NCBI RefSeq assembly: GCF_001316005.1 | Contig: NZ_BBBJ01000001.1 | Coordinates: 124,001-188,000 of the forward strand | Length of the DNA: 64,000 bases | Direction of reading: 5' to 3' | Source: Vulcanisaeta distributa JCM 11217 | GTDB taxonomy: Archaea > Thermoproteota > Thermoprotei > Thermoproteales > Thermocladiaceae | Shown here: positions 1-8,885 of the stretch, in pieces | Numbering within the stretch: position 1 is the first letter of the stretch | Layout of the letters: each line of letters starts with the position of its first letter | The notes under the pieces: model-generated | Seen by the model: only the letters and a program-made list of their open reading frames with translations | Told to the model about the DNA's origin: nothing | Databases searched by the model: none | Program-made: the position numbers and the translations under genes

Positions 1-218
1 GGAGGTTTTCGATTAATGTCGGTCGACCCGTGATTAATATGTTTAGGGAGTCCTTGGGTAGGCAGTGGGTTGCCGCCGTTGGTAAGCTCGTTGGTTTGGA
101 GCCTAGCGTGGTTCATTATGATCCCTGGGTCATTAGGTGGGTTCATGATGGTGCTGGTCAGTATGGTGTTGGTGTTAAGGAGGCTTTGTCATACGTAATT
201 AGGGAGATTCTAAGTTAG
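1..218 (+). CDS. C-terminal end of an unrecognised protein (truncated by window edge)
   Basis: A reading frame is open from the left edge and ends at TAG 216-218. The last ~70 residues include PVINMFRESLGRQW and GVGVKEALSYVIREI. An internal GTG (30) or ATG (39) could be taken as starts, but the frame is open further upstream, so this is most simply the tail of a longer gene. I do not recognise the family. It ends about 50 nt before the phosphoesterase, which has its own TATA-like box (about 238-245), so the two need not be co-transcribed. Confidence 0.45.
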   Translation, partial: RFSINVGRPVINMFRESLGRQWVAAVGKLVGLEPSVVHYDPWVIRWVHDGAGQYGVGVKEALSYVIREILS

Positions 219-269
219 TAGTTGTTACGCAAAATGGTTTTAAGGCATTAATTACTAATCATTAATGCG

Positions 270-1130
270 GTGTCCGTTGAGGAATTTCGAGGCATCACCG
301 TGGATTCTGAGGATGGTGAGAGGTGGCTACTTATTGCCGACACTCACGTCGGCCTGGAGGTTGAGCTTGGTAAGAAGGGTGTTCGGATACCTAGCCAATC
401 AGCCAGGATAGCACAGCTAGTCCTGGACTTCGCCGAGAGGACCGGGGCAACTTCGCTGGCTATACTCGGTGATGTTAAGCATGAGATAGCGAGCATTGTC
501 GAGAGCGCCAGGGAGGTTAGGGAATTCCTAAATAGAATTAGCAGCAGATTCAATAAGGTGGTTTTGGTTAAGGGTAATCATGATGGGAATCTTGACTTAA
601 TATTGAGTAGCGACGCAAAGCCCAATGTATACCTCATAGACTCCAGGGGGGGCTTCATAATAAGGAGTAGGGATGGCAAAAACCTCCTACTGCTTCACGG
701 AAATTCAAAGCCTAGGATTGAGGATTTCATGAATGCTGACGTAATAATAATGGGACACACCCACCCAGCAATACTCATACAAGACGTAACTGGTTACGTA
801 ATGAGGGCACCCGTCATCGTTAAGGTACGTGTCGATAAGTCCGTGTTCGGTAAGAACATGTATAACACCGAAATAGGCGCCACGGGGGGGCCCATGAACA
901 TAATAGTACTACCAACCTTTAACCCATTGACCGTGGGCATGGACGTATTCGAGATATTCCCAAAGGACCTCGTCGAGGTCGAGACAATACTCCACTACGC
1001 ACGCACCTGGGAAATACTGAGCAACATAGAGGTTTACCTAACCGACATGACATACCTCGGTACAATGGATGTACTAGCCAGGATAAGGGAGGAGTTTGGT
1101 GAGGGTGGCTACGATGTTAATTGGTTATGA
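270..1130 (+). CDS. Metallophosphoesterase (calcineurin-like, archaeal MJ0037/COG1407 type)
   Basis: The 286-residue protein carries the full binuclear-metal phosphoesterase motif set in order: DTH (24-26), GDVKH (67-71), GNHD (102-105), LLHGN (about 141-145) and GHTH (162-165). These residues bind two metal ions and cleave phosphodiester or phosphomonoester bonds. The single-domain archaeal form is often annotated as an ICC-like phosphoesterase; its substrate is unknown. The GTG start at 270 lies about 26 nt after TTTTAAGG, as expected for a leaderless message. Two runs of seven G (646-652, 884-890) sit in frame and may each add a spurious Gly. The stop overlaps the ATG of the next small gene (ATGA). 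Confidence 0.85.
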   Translation: MSVEEFRGITVDSEDGERWLLIADTHVGLEVELGKKGVRIPSQSARIAQLVLDFAERTGATSLAILGDVKHEIASIVESAREVREFLNRISSRFNKVVLVKGNHDGNLDLILSSDAKPNVYLIDSRGGFIIRSRDGKNLLLLHGNSKPRIEDFMNADVIIMGHTHPAILIQDVTGYVMRAPVIVKVRVDKSVFGKNMYNTEIGATGGPMNIIVLPTFNPLTVGMDVFEIFPKDLVEVETILHYARTWEILSNIEVYLTDMTYLGTMDVLARIREEFGEGGYDVNWL

Positions 1131-1399
1131 ATGTTATTTTACACGTGCTTAAAGAAGCCTATGAATTTAAGGATTTACCGTTAAGAGAGCTAATTAAGTG
1201 GTTTTATGATAGGTTGTTGGCAGGGATTTTTAAGGCTATTATCATTAGCTCTACCGTGTTTGGTATTGTATTACTTATTTCCGCATTAGTCTTGACTGTG
1301 AAACAGTGTGTACACACTTCTTTCCTTATACTATATTATCCTAATAATGGCTATCGTGTTAATGGCGAACTGCTCATTAATCGTGTAAGTAAGCCTTAA
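1127..1399 (+). CDS. Small single-pass membrane protein, unknown function
   Basis: About 90 residues: a soluble amphipathic N-terminus (KEAYEFKDLPLRELIKW), one clear membrane segment (IIISSTVFGIVLLISALVLT, about residues 38-57) and a short polar tail. The ATG at 1127 overlaps the phosphoesterase stop as ATGA, suggesting translational coupling; a TTG at 1121 is the alternative start. It is the first of four consecutive small membrane-protein genes on this strand. I do not recognise a family. Confidence 0.5.
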   Translation: MNVILHVLKEAYEFKDLPLRELIKWFYDRLLAGIFKAIIISSTVFGIVLLISALVLTVKQCVHTSFLILYYPNNGYRVNGELLINRVSKP

Positions 1400-1426
1400 A
1401 TTATTGTCACCGTTAATCATTATGTT

Positions 1427-1864
1427 ATGAAGAACTTAAGGTCTCTTGTATTGAGTAGAGAGTTTAGGTTTGGTGTTGCCTTTTTAGTTATTGGTATAGT
1501 ATTGTTTATGATAACGGTGTTCCTTAAGCCTACTAGTGTGTTAAATGATGGATTTTATGGAGGGCTTATTTCATTATCCATTGAATTACTGTTAATAGGC
1601 TTGATGCTTATATTAAGCATGTATATTACGGCTGGAGGAAACGCATTAATCATTAACTGCGGTATGGCTAAGAAATTAATTGATGGTATTTCCGGCACCA
1701 CAGCATTGCTGGTTATTTGGGTCCCAATTATTTTATCAATATATCATATAACGATAAACTCACCAATAGCTATAGTACTTATTACACTAACTGGCGTAAG
1801 CTTCTTTGCCTGGGCCTATGTATATGGCTATACGAGGAAACATTGCTGGGGGGGTAAACCTTAA
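1427..1864 (+). CDS. Small polytopic membrane protein, unknown function
   Basis: 145 residues with four hydrophobic segments (about 15-32, 44-65, 87-107, 112-131) and a charged tail with Tyr-Thr-Arg-Lys-His-Cys. The ATG at 1427 follows a TATA-like CCTTAAATT at about 1394-1402, a leaderless arrangement. A seven-G run (1848-1854) near the 3' end encodes Gly-Gly after Trp. The N-terminal part resembles the next gene (Gly-x-x-Leu/Val-x-Gly-Ile-Val-Leu-Phe-Met), hinting at paralogy. No function can be assigned. Confidence 0.6.
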   Translation: MKNLRSLVLSREFRFGVAFLVIGIVLFMITVFLKPTSVLNDGFYGGLISLSIELLLIGLMLILSMYITAGGNALIINCGMAKKLIDGISGTTALLVIWVPIILSIYHITINSPIAIVLITLTGVSFFAWAYVYGYTRKHCWGGKP

Positions 1865-1889
1865 AGTATTTTTGTTTAGATTATGAAAT

Positions 1890-2141
1890 ATGAGATGGTG
1901 CGCCCTTAAGAATGCGTTCAATTGGTTCATTAGGTATAGTATTGGTTTTATAGTGACCGGTATTGTATTATTCATGGCGCTACCATACCTTAAGCTGATC
2001 TTAAGTTCCTCAATACTCATTATCACTATATATACTTACTCAGTAATATTCATGGGAATCGGTATTATGCTAATTATTATGTACTTAATAATATACACAC
2101 TATGCAAATGCGAAAAGAAAAACAGGGTAAGCCTTAAGTAA
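1890..2141 (+). CDS. Small membrane protein, unknown function
   Basis: 83 residues with two long hydrophobic segments (about 18-36 and 39-71) and a basic Cys-containing tail (LCKCEKKNR). The motif TGIVLFMALPYLK near residue 23 matches IGIVLFMITVFLK in the preceding protein, so the two are probably paralogues. The ATG at 1890 is 26 nt from CCTTAAAGTATT (about 1859-1870), so it has its own leaderless promoter despite close packing. Confidence 0.5.
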   Translation: MRWCALKNAFNWFIRYSIGFIVTGIVLFMALPYLKLILSSSILIITIYTYSVIFMGIGIMLIIMYLIIYTLCKCEKKNRVSLK

Positions 2142-2172
2142 TGATGCGCGATTTTACTATTAAGTTAAGGTT

Positions 2173-2595
2173 ATGAGAAAATGGCTCGGGGGGGTCCTAG
2201 TAATCATTGCCATAGGGCTTGGACCAATTAGTATTGGTTTTGCCCTGAGACTACTCGGCCTAATAACGATAGGTATTTTCTATGGACTGGCCTTAGCCTC
2301 CCTCGAGATTTTCTTAATATTTACAGCACTTGCCATTGGTTCAATAATTAAGAGGAAATATGGAATTAATTGCAAAGTCGTCAATAGACTTTATGGCTTT
2401 ACTGGCTTTTACATATCAATATCAATGCTTGCAGCGTTTACACCATTAGTATTTAACATACATACGCCTCAATGGGTCAATACTACAATAACCATGGCAT
2501 TAATTGTTGATCTTGGCTTAATGCCAGTTTGGTTCTTAATGATGACCTTCGAGGAAAGCTGCCGAAGGACCTCTAAATTAATCAATAATACTTAA
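2173..2595 (+). CDS. Small polytopic membrane protein, unknown function
   Basis: 140 residues with about four membrane segments (residues 5-25, 28-58, 73-92, 105-125) and a polar Cys-containing tail (EESCRRTSKL). It is the last of the four small membrane-protein genes. A seven-G run at 2188-2194 codes Leu-Gly-Gly-Val next to the start. An AT-rich box (about 2149-2160) lies at leaderless distance from the ATG at 2173. No family recognised. Confidence 0.55.
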   Translation: MRKWLGGVLVIIAIGLGPISIGFALRLLGLITIGIFYGLALASLEIFLIFTALAIGSIIKRKYGINCKVVNRLYGFTGFYISISMLAAFTPLVFNIHTPQWVNTTITMALIVDLGLMPVWFLMMTFEESCRRTSKLINNT

Positions 2596-2847
2596 TACTT
2601 GAGATATGGATCTTCATCATGAATAAGATAATAAAAGTATTATAAAAATTCATAATAACCCTAAGCATTTTAATAAATCACCATAATGCTAACTGAATAT
2701 TCATACTATATGCGTAAATCAATGCACTCCTGACCCCCCCTTTACGCATTGCCTTTGATGTTTATTAGCTTACGGCCTAATTGTGTAATCATTATTACCA
2801 TTAAACCCTAACAATTTAATAACTAGTTGATAACTGCCAATCATTGT
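2596..2847. other. AT-rich intergenic region upstream of tpiA
   Basis: About 250 bases without a convincing gene on either strand. It is AT-rich, contains a seven-C run (2734-2740), and its right end supplies the promoter-like CAATTTAAT (about 2811-2819) for tpiA. No RNA gene motif was found. Confidence 0.5.
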
Positions 2848-3523
2848 ATGAGACTTCCAATATTAATTATAAACATGAAAGTGTACACTGAGGTACTCGG
2901 TAAGAGATCCCTTGAACTTGCTAAGGTTGCCGAGGCGGTTTCCAAGGAGTTGGGCGTGTCAATTGCGATAGCCCCGCCAATCACTGAGCTTAGGCTTGTG
3001 GCTGAGAACGTGGGAATACCCGTTTATGCCCAGGGCGCTGACCCGGTTGAACCCGGGGGGGCTAGGACAGGGCATGTGCCGCTTGAGTTCATTAAGGAGG
3101 CTGGGGCGTCGGGGGGGTAATCCTTAACCACAGCGAGAATAGGCTTCTCCTAAATGACCTTGGTTGGCTCGTTAATAGGGCGAAGGGTCTCGGTCTGGAA
3201 ACCCTCGTGTGCGCGCCAGACCCATACACAAGCGCTGCTGCCGCGGCTCTTGAGCCGACTGCGGTGGCTGTCGAGCCGCCTGAGCTGATTGGTACGGGTA
3301 AGGCCGTGAGTAGGGAAAAGCCTGACGTAATTGTGAAGACTGTAGAGCTTGTTAAGAGGGTTAGTCCAGGCATTCCCGTGATTACGGGGCTGGTATTGAG
3401 AGTTATGAAGACGTTAAGAAGGCCCTAGAGCTTGGTACGCAGGGTGTGTTGGTGGCGAGTGCGATAGTTAGGGCTAAGGACTGGAGACAAAAAATAATGG
3501 AACTCGCGAATGCCCTGCATTAA
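2848..3523 (+). CDS. tpiA: Triosephosphate isomerase (frame broken twice as written)
   Basis: Interconverts dihydroxyacetone phosphate and glyceraldehyde 3-phosphate in glycolysis/gluconeogenesis. Across frames the archaeal-type ~225-residue TIM is complete: ILIINMKVY near the start (normally N-x-K), EPG(G)ARTGHV, then [29 protein letters not shown] and [11 protein letters not shown]. Two indels break it. The run at 3111-3117 has seven G where the frame needs five, and ACGGGGCTGG near 3384 has four G where five are needed. A second seven-G run (3055-3061) is in frame but inserts an extra Gly into EPGARTGH. I chose ATG 2848 over an upstream TTG because archaeal TIMs start just before this beta strand. 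Confidence 0.88.
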
Positions 3524-3528
3524 TTGAC

Positions 3529-3846
3529 TTACTTATTACGACTATTCCCAGCCATCTTACGTGGGAACCTTAATCTACCAACGTAATTAATCACCCACTG
3601 TACAAGCGTTAAGTATGTTTCCTCACCCTTCCTTGTTAGCCTGACATAACCATCACCATTAATTATGATCAATTCTTTACTACTCATCCATGTAAGGTAT
3701 TTCATTGCTCTATCGTAAGACAAACCAATCGCTGTGGCTAAGTTTGTGCGGTTCATGGGTCCATGTTCGTGAAGTACGGTTATTATCCTGGCTATGACGT
3801 ATAGGTCCGGCTTAAATTCCGTAGAGTCTCCTGAGGTCATGTTCAA
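3529..3846 (-). CDS. Winged-helix DNA-binding protein (putative transcriptional regulator)
   Basis: 105 residues. After a short lead come helix-turn-helix features: IARIITVLHEHGPMNRTNLA (about 18-37), GLSYDRAMKYLTWMSSKELI (about 41-60), then a beta wing (GDGYVRLTRKGEETY). This is the usual archaeal one-domain winged helix. It is the last gene of a minus-strand run with three membrane proteins and overlaps the one before it by 35 nt, so it probably belongs to that operon. Target unknown. Confidence 0.65.
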   Translation of the reverse strand: MNMTSGDSTEFKPDLYVIARIITVLHEHGPMNRTNLATAIGLSYDRAMKYLTWMSSKELIIINGDGYVRLTRKGEETYLTLVQWVINYVGRLRFPRKMAGNSRNK

Positions 3847-4084
3847 TCCACCTTAATTCCCACATCACGGAATCCATCATCCATAGGGTCCTAATACTAT
3901 TGCTTATTCTATCCCAGCTAATCCTCATAACAACTATGAAGCCCAATATTAGGCTAATTGGTATTGAATATTGCACTAACTGCGTTGGTATTGGGAATAT
4001 GAACATGGGAAGTAGTACCAGAAATAATAATCCAAATACCGTGAACCCTGCAACCAACGTAAATACAACTATGTAAATAAGCAC
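3812..4084 (-). CDS. Membrane protein fragment or separate small membrane protein
   Basis: From the GTG at 4084 this gives 90 residues with two hydrophobic stretches and a soluble tail (ELRWIEHDLRRLYGI). The same frame stays open upstream, without any start codon, back to the TAG (4196-4198) that ends the neighbouring gene. That intervening stretch (GLPGIIAILESINYDELAVK and following) looks coding. The two reading frames may therefore be one protein interrupted by an in-frame amber codon. Function unknown. Confidence 0.45.
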   Translation of the reverse strand: MLIYIVVFTLVAGFTVFGLLFLVLLPMFIFPIPTQLVQYSIPISLILGFIVVMRISWDRISNSIRTLWMMDSVMWELRWIEHDLRRLYGI

Positions 4085-4195
4085 GGATGCTAGGTAGCCG
4101 AGCCTAGCCCTATGAATTTTGACGGCAAGCTCGTCGTAATTTATGCTCTCAAGTATGGCAATAATACCAGGTAATCCCTCGCTTAATAAACCATC

Positions 4196-4513
4196 CTAAT
4201 GGGCGTATTTATCCATGGCATCCTTACCTGCATTCTGTATTTTTCTATAAATCCTTGTAGCAAATACGTAAATTACATATACCAAAAGCAAGAAATATAT
4301 TACGGCTATGACCATGTTTGTCGTCATTAAGGTACTATAGAGAAGTACGTATGTGAATTCATAAAATATCGTGATGCCCAGTAGGAGCGCTACGGCGAGG
4401 AGTGCGTCAATGGCAATGCTGGGTAATGCATCGGCCATTGCATTAGCCCTATCAACATTAACTAAGAAGTCCCTGAATTCGAGGATCCTCACCTTAGCCT
4501 CATCAAGGCTCAT
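4196..4513 (-). CDS. Membrane protein with two transmembrane segments, unknown function
   Basis: 105 residues: charged N-terminus (DEAKVRILEFRDFL), two membrane segments (about 33-60 and 67-88) and a basic tail ending DKYAH before TAG. Its ATG overlaps the upstream gene's stop by four bases (ATGA), so it is in an operon with 4510-4956. The frame continues past the TAG into the next gene without a shift. No family recognised. Confidence 0.5.
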   Translation of the reverse strand: MSLDEAKVRILEFRDFLVNVDRANAMADALPSIAIDALLAVALLLGITIFYEFTYVLLYSTLMTTNMVIAVIYFLLLVYVIYVFATRIYRKIQNAGKDAMDKYAH

Positions 4514-4956
4514 AACCTAATCACCCAATAACTGATGTACGTAAATACATCGCCACTAATACGTATGTCTAAAGTCCTCGCATAATCATTACTAACCATG
4601 ACATGCGTAGCATTATCCCGGATAACCTCTACGATATCCTCATTATTAACAATTGATGAGCACAATACGTATGACTTAGGCAGTAATAGCAATGAAATGC
4701 CCTTAGTCTGTCCTGGGCTTAGCAGTATTACGGAGCTATTCATTAAATAAATAATTGCTGGCGACGAGCCGACATTCGCGAAATTAATGTTTATCCTGAC
4801 GATAGTTCCACATGGAACATTAATCATGATAAAGCCACTACCGTTTATTAATTCACCAATGTAATGCCCAGTAGGTGGATTAATTAATAGAAATATTATC
4901 TCGAGGCATGTAATTATCATGAGAATCAATATGGCATCTCTATGGCTTATCTTCAT
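4510..4956 (-). CDS. Membrane-anchored extracytoplasmic protein, unknown function
   Basis: About 148 residues: a short basic N-terminus (MKISHRD), one membrane anchor (AILILMIITCLEIIFLLI), then a beta-rich domain with sequons (NGS, NSS, NAT). I chose ATG 4956 over ATG 4977 because TTTTTAAG (about 4982-4989) lies at the right distance for a leaderless start at 4956 but not at 4977. It heads a four-gene minus-strand operon ending in a winged-helix regulator. Confidence 0.5.
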   Translation of the reverse strand: MKISHRDAILILMIITCLEIIFLLINPPTGHYIGELINGSGFIMINVPCGTIVRININFANVGSSPAIIYLMNSSVILLSPGQTKGISLLLLPKSYVLCSSIVNNEDIVEVIRDNATHVMVSNDYARTLDIRISGDVFTYISYWVIRL

Positions 4957-5049
4957 AGCATACCTAACTGTTATCATAACTTAAAAACTAAACTCATTGG
5001 GAATGAGTACGTCGAAAATAAGTAATGAATTATGTCAGCATTAGGTTTT

Positions 5050-5087
5050 AGTTCCGGGGGGGCAGAACTTAGTTCTGGTGCGGAACT
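5050..5087 (+). promoter_or_regulatory. Two tandem inverted repeats over the ATPase start codon
   Basis: AGTTC...GAACT occurs twice in a row: 5050-5069 (AGTTCC, seven G, CAGAACT) and 5071-5087 (AGTTCTGGTGCGGAACT). The second contains the GTG start at 5078. Spaced palindromes over a start codon downstream of a TATA-like TTAGGTTTTA suggest an operator or an RNA hairpin that limits translation. This is inference from symmetry only. Confidence 0.35.
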
Positions 5088-6100
5088 TATTCGATCCAAG
5101 ACCTAAGAGTTCCAGGAGTGAGCTCTTTGATAGGGTGGATGAGCTGGAGATTCTTGATAAATCCATTGGTAAGCCCCTTATTGTTGTTCTTGGTATTAGA
5201 CGTATTGGTAAGACATCCCTTGTTAAGTCCTTTCTTGAACCATATAATGGTGTTTACGTTGATTTACGTGGTGTGGTTACGCATGTAGATCTTTATGAGA
5301 GATTATCTGAGGGTTTAAGTAGCGGTCTTAATAAGTTGAGGAGGGTTATCGAGGGTATTAGAGGTATTAAGATTATGGGATTTGGCGTTGAGATTAAATG
5401 GAGGGGTACGGATTCCATAAGTTTATTGGGCTTTCTTGAGGAATTGAATCGTAGAGGTCAATTCATCGTTGTGCTTGATGAGGTTCAGGATACAAGGCCA
5501 CCCGTATCGGCTGAGCTTAGGAGGGTTTTGGCGTATACATACGATCACTTAAGCAATATAACGGTGATCCTCAGCGGCTCTGAGGTAAGGTTATTAAGTG
5601 ATTTCATGGGCATTAACAACCCGGAGTCCTCATTGTATGGTAGGTACTTTGTTGAGGTTGATGTTCGTAGATTCACAAGAGATGAGTCGTTAGATTTCTT
5701 AAGGCTTGGCTTTAAGCAGGAGGGTGTTGAGCCACCTGTTGATGTGCTTGAGGATGCTGTTGAATTCTTTGATGGTATCCCTGGGTGGTTAGTTCAATTT
5801 GGCAGGAGCTACATAGATGGGGGGGTTCGTGACATTGGTGCCATTAAGGAGCAAGCCATCTCCATGGCTCTCAGTGAATTACTGAGACTATCTCAAAGGG
5901 AGAGAATGGTGCTTAGGGCTATTGCTGAGGGTGCGAAGACGTGGGGGGGTCAGGTTAGGAGGTTCGTCGAGGAGAGGCTTGGCGTGTCTATCCCTAAGTC
6001 TAGCTTAACAAGAATCATTAATAAGCTGGAGTCCCTTAGTATAATTAAGGATTATGAATTTTTAGATGGTATTTATCGAGAAGCGGCTAAGCGATTATGA
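5078..6100 (+). CDS. Archaeal AAA-type ATPase with C-terminal winged helix
   Basis: 340 residues. The P-loop is GIRRIGKTS (39-47) and the Walker B is FIVVLDEVQD (129-138), followed by the archaeal-ATPase features ILSGSEVRLL and a family-typical LYGR. The C-terminal ~75 residues, with KSSLTRIINKLESLSIIKDY, form a winged helix. This is the large archaeal STAND-like ATPase family, often linked to mobile or stress loci; function unassigned. GTG 5078 gives a leaderless fit. Two seven-G runs (5819-5825, 5943-5949) are in frame. It converges on aconitase with a 6-nt overlap. Confidence 0.8.
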   Translation: MRNLFDPRPKSSRSELFDRVDELEILDKSIGKPLIVVLGIRRIGKTSLVKSFLEPYNGVYVDLRGVVTHVDLYERLSEGLSSGLNKLRRVIEGIRGIKIMGFGVEIKWRGTDSISLLGFLEELNRRGQFIVVLDEVQDTRPPVSAELRRVLAYTYDHLSNITVILSGSEVRLLSDFMGINNPESSLYGRYFVEVDVRRFTRDESLDFLRLGFKQEGVEPPVDVLEDAVEFFDGIPGWLVQFGRSYIDGGVRDIGAIKEQAISMALSELLRLSQRERMVLRAIAEGAKTWGGQVRRFVEERLGVSIPKSSLTRIINKLESLSIIKDYEFLDGIYREAAKRL

Positions 6101-8833
6101 TTGTTTGCCCTCCTGCCTATGCCTCTTAATTATTTGTCTAAGCACGTACTGCAGTATTCCTCCATTAAGGAAGTACTGAACCTCCATCGGCGTGTCGAGC
6201 CTCACAAGTAGTTTCGTCTTAATAACCCTACCATCGGGTTTATGGATGACCAAGTCAACGGTCTGCCTAGGCTTTAATCCCTGGGACAGCCCCACTATGT
6301 CGAAGGTCTCATCACCGGTTATACCCAGCTTATCCACGTCCTCACCCTCCATGAACTGTAGCGGTAGTATACCCATCTCAACCAGGTTACTCCTGTGTAT
6401 CCTCTCAAAACTCTTCGCAATGACTGCCTTAATGCCCAGGAGCTTTGGACCCTTCGCAGCCCAGTCCCTCGAGCTACCGGCACCGTACGTCTGCCCAGCG
6501 AGTATTATTAGTGGCACCTTCTCCTCCTTATACTTCATGGCCGCGTCAAACACGGTCATTAACTGCCCATCAGGCCAGTGAATAGTGTACCCACCCTCAA
6601 TGACCTTACCACCCATCCTATTCCTAACGCCCTTACTCCAGAACGCGCCTCTCACCATAACCTCCCAATTGCCCCCCCTCCTAGTACCAAAGGTGTTGAA
6701 GTCGCTTGGTTTAACACCAAGCGATATTAAGTACTTACCTGCAGGTGAGTCGGCAGGTATTGAGCCTGCCGGTGATATGTGGTCCGTGGTTATGTTATCG
6801 CCAAGCACCAGCAATGCCCTGGCACCAACTATGTCCTTAACCTCCACAAGCCTATCCGGATCGAAATCTTCAAAGAATGGTGGTCTCCTTATGTACGTAT
6901 TATTTGGATTCCACTGATATAGATCCCCCCCACTCGGCGCCTTCAACGTGTTCCACTCATCAGGCACTAAGTCACCAATCCTGGTGTACTTCTCCGTGAA
7001 CTCATCAGGCGTTACATACCTCTCAACATAACTCCTAACCTCATCATCACTGGGCCATAGGTCTTTCAGGTAAACAGGCTTACCATCGCTGGTGTACGCC
7101 ACAGGTTCCTTCGTTAGGTCCTTATTGATGGTACCCGCTAATGCATAAACCACGACCATGGGCGGCGAGGCCAGGTAATTAGCCCTAACATCTGGGTGAA
7201 TCCTACCCTCAAAGTTCCTGTTACCGGAGAGTACTGCCGCCGCCACTAGGTCATTCTCCCTAATTGCCTTAACAACGGGCTCTGGCAATGGGCCTGTATT
7301 GCCAATACAGACCATACAGCCAAAGCCAGTTATGTAGAAACCAATCTTCTCAAGGTACTGAAGCAGCCCTGACCTCCTTAAGTACTCCTCAACAACCCTA
7401 GAGCCCGGCGCCAACACGGTCTTAACGTATGGAGGTGGCGAGATTCCAAGCTCCACAGCCCTCTTGGCAACTAAGCCTGACGCCATTAATAGGTATGGGT
7501 TACTCGTGTTGGTGCAGCTTGTTATTGCGGCAATGGCCACAAAACCATCCTCGAGCTCTACCTTCTTACCGTCAAGCTCTATGATTACCTTCTTCCTACC
7601 ACTTATGTTCCTCTTCTTATTCCTATCCTCGATGACTGGTTCAAGGCTCTTGGGCACATCGCTCAATGACCTCCTCTGCCATGGGAGTGAGGGGGGGCCA
7701 GCGAGACTCGGCTCTATGGCTGATAAGTCAATATTAATCACCTGGCTATACTCAATATCGCCCTCCTTCGGCGAGCCAAAGACTCCCTGTTCCATGAAGT
7801 ACCTCTCAACGAGCGATATTAACCATTCATCCCTACCCGTAAGCCTTAGGTAAGCCAGTGTCTGCTCATCCACTGGGAATAACCCGGTTGTTGCGCCATA
7901 CTCAGGCGCCATGTTGGCTATTGTTGCCCTGTCAGGGACGGGCAATTCCTTAACACCCTCTCCGAAGAACTCAACGAACTTATCAACCACGTTATACTTC
8001 CTAAGGGTCTCGGTTACGTATAGCACTATGTCCGTAGCCGTGACACCAGGTCTCGGCTTACCATAAAGGTGAACACCAACGACCTGCGGTGGTAATACCG
8101 CTATTGGTTGACCGAGAAGTGCGGCTTCAGCCTCAACACCACCAACACCCCAACCAACAACACCAAGTCCGTTAATCATCGTGGTGTGGGAATCCATGCC
8201 AACGACAGTGTCGAAATACGCAAGCTTCTCGTTAGGCCCGAGGTCCTCAGTCATCACAACCCTAGCAATATGCTCAAGGTGCACCTGGTGTATTATACCA
8301 GTGCCTGGCGGGAAGACCCTGAAGTTCCTAAAGGCGTTCTGAGCCACTTAAGGAATTCATACCTCTCCGCATTCCTCTCAACCTCAAGCTTAATGTTCAA
8401 TCTAACCGCATCAGGCCTACCCCAGTAATCGGCTTGTACGCTGTGGTCAATTATTAGGTCTGTCGGTACCTGCGGATTAATGACCTTTGGGTCAATACCA
8501 TACTTAGCTACTATCTCCCTCATCACCGCCAGGTCGACTAGCAGGTACTCCCGTGTAGTCCTGCATTAGGACCCTCGCCACCTTTATCGGGACCTCCTTA
8601 GTCCCTGGGTTCTTCGGGTTCCAATGCAGTAAATTCTCAATATCCTCCTCAGTGATTGCCTGCCCGTCGTAATTCCTTAGCAGGTTCTCTATGAAGACCT
8701 TGATTGTGTATGGGAACCTGGCAATGTCAAAGCCCTCCCTCTCAAGGGCCTTTAATGAGTAATAACGAACCTTGATGCCGCCTACATCCATTACGCTTAA
8801 AGTATTCCATAAGTTGGGCAGGTTCTTGGCCAC
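6095..8833 (-). CDS. acnA: Aconitate hydratase, AcnA/IRP type (frame broken as written)
   Basis: Isomerises citrate and isocitrate through a [4Fe-4S] cluster in the TCA cycle. Visible parts: PYTIKVFIENLLRNYDG near the N-terminus, VDSHT-like GMDSHTTMINGLGVVGWGVG, AAITSCTNTSNP and GFGCMVCIGNTG (the three cluster cysteines), TTDHISPAGSIP, and AGQTYGAGSSRDWAAKGPKL in the swivelling domain. About 912 residues, normal for the family. Two breaks: near 8550, where two bases seem missing after GVPA, and near 8341, where TGGCTCAG should read TGGGCTCAG. A seven-C run (6672-6678) turns the conserved RRGNWEV into RRGGNWEV. Starts at GTG 8833. Confidence 0.9.
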
Positions 8834-8885
8834 GAGGGTTTAATTAATTCATTGATTTTTAATATTTGCCCTTTAATTAACGAAA

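Noticed and set aside
3111-3117. Programmed frameshifting or transcriptional slippage at G runs as a regulated recoding system
   Set aside because: Many breaks lie at GG, GGG, CC or TT sites with no slippery run, required shifts differ in sign and size, and unrelated housekeeping genes are all affected. Sequence error explains these together.
4196-4198. Pyrrolysine insertion at the in-frame TAG
   Set aside because: TAG ends other genes in the window (for example at 216-218), no pyl genes are visible, and a point error or real stop is simpler.
6192-8428. Plus-strand open frames opposite aconitase
   Set aside because: They are antisense shadows of a strongly conserved gene and show no family motifs or start signals.
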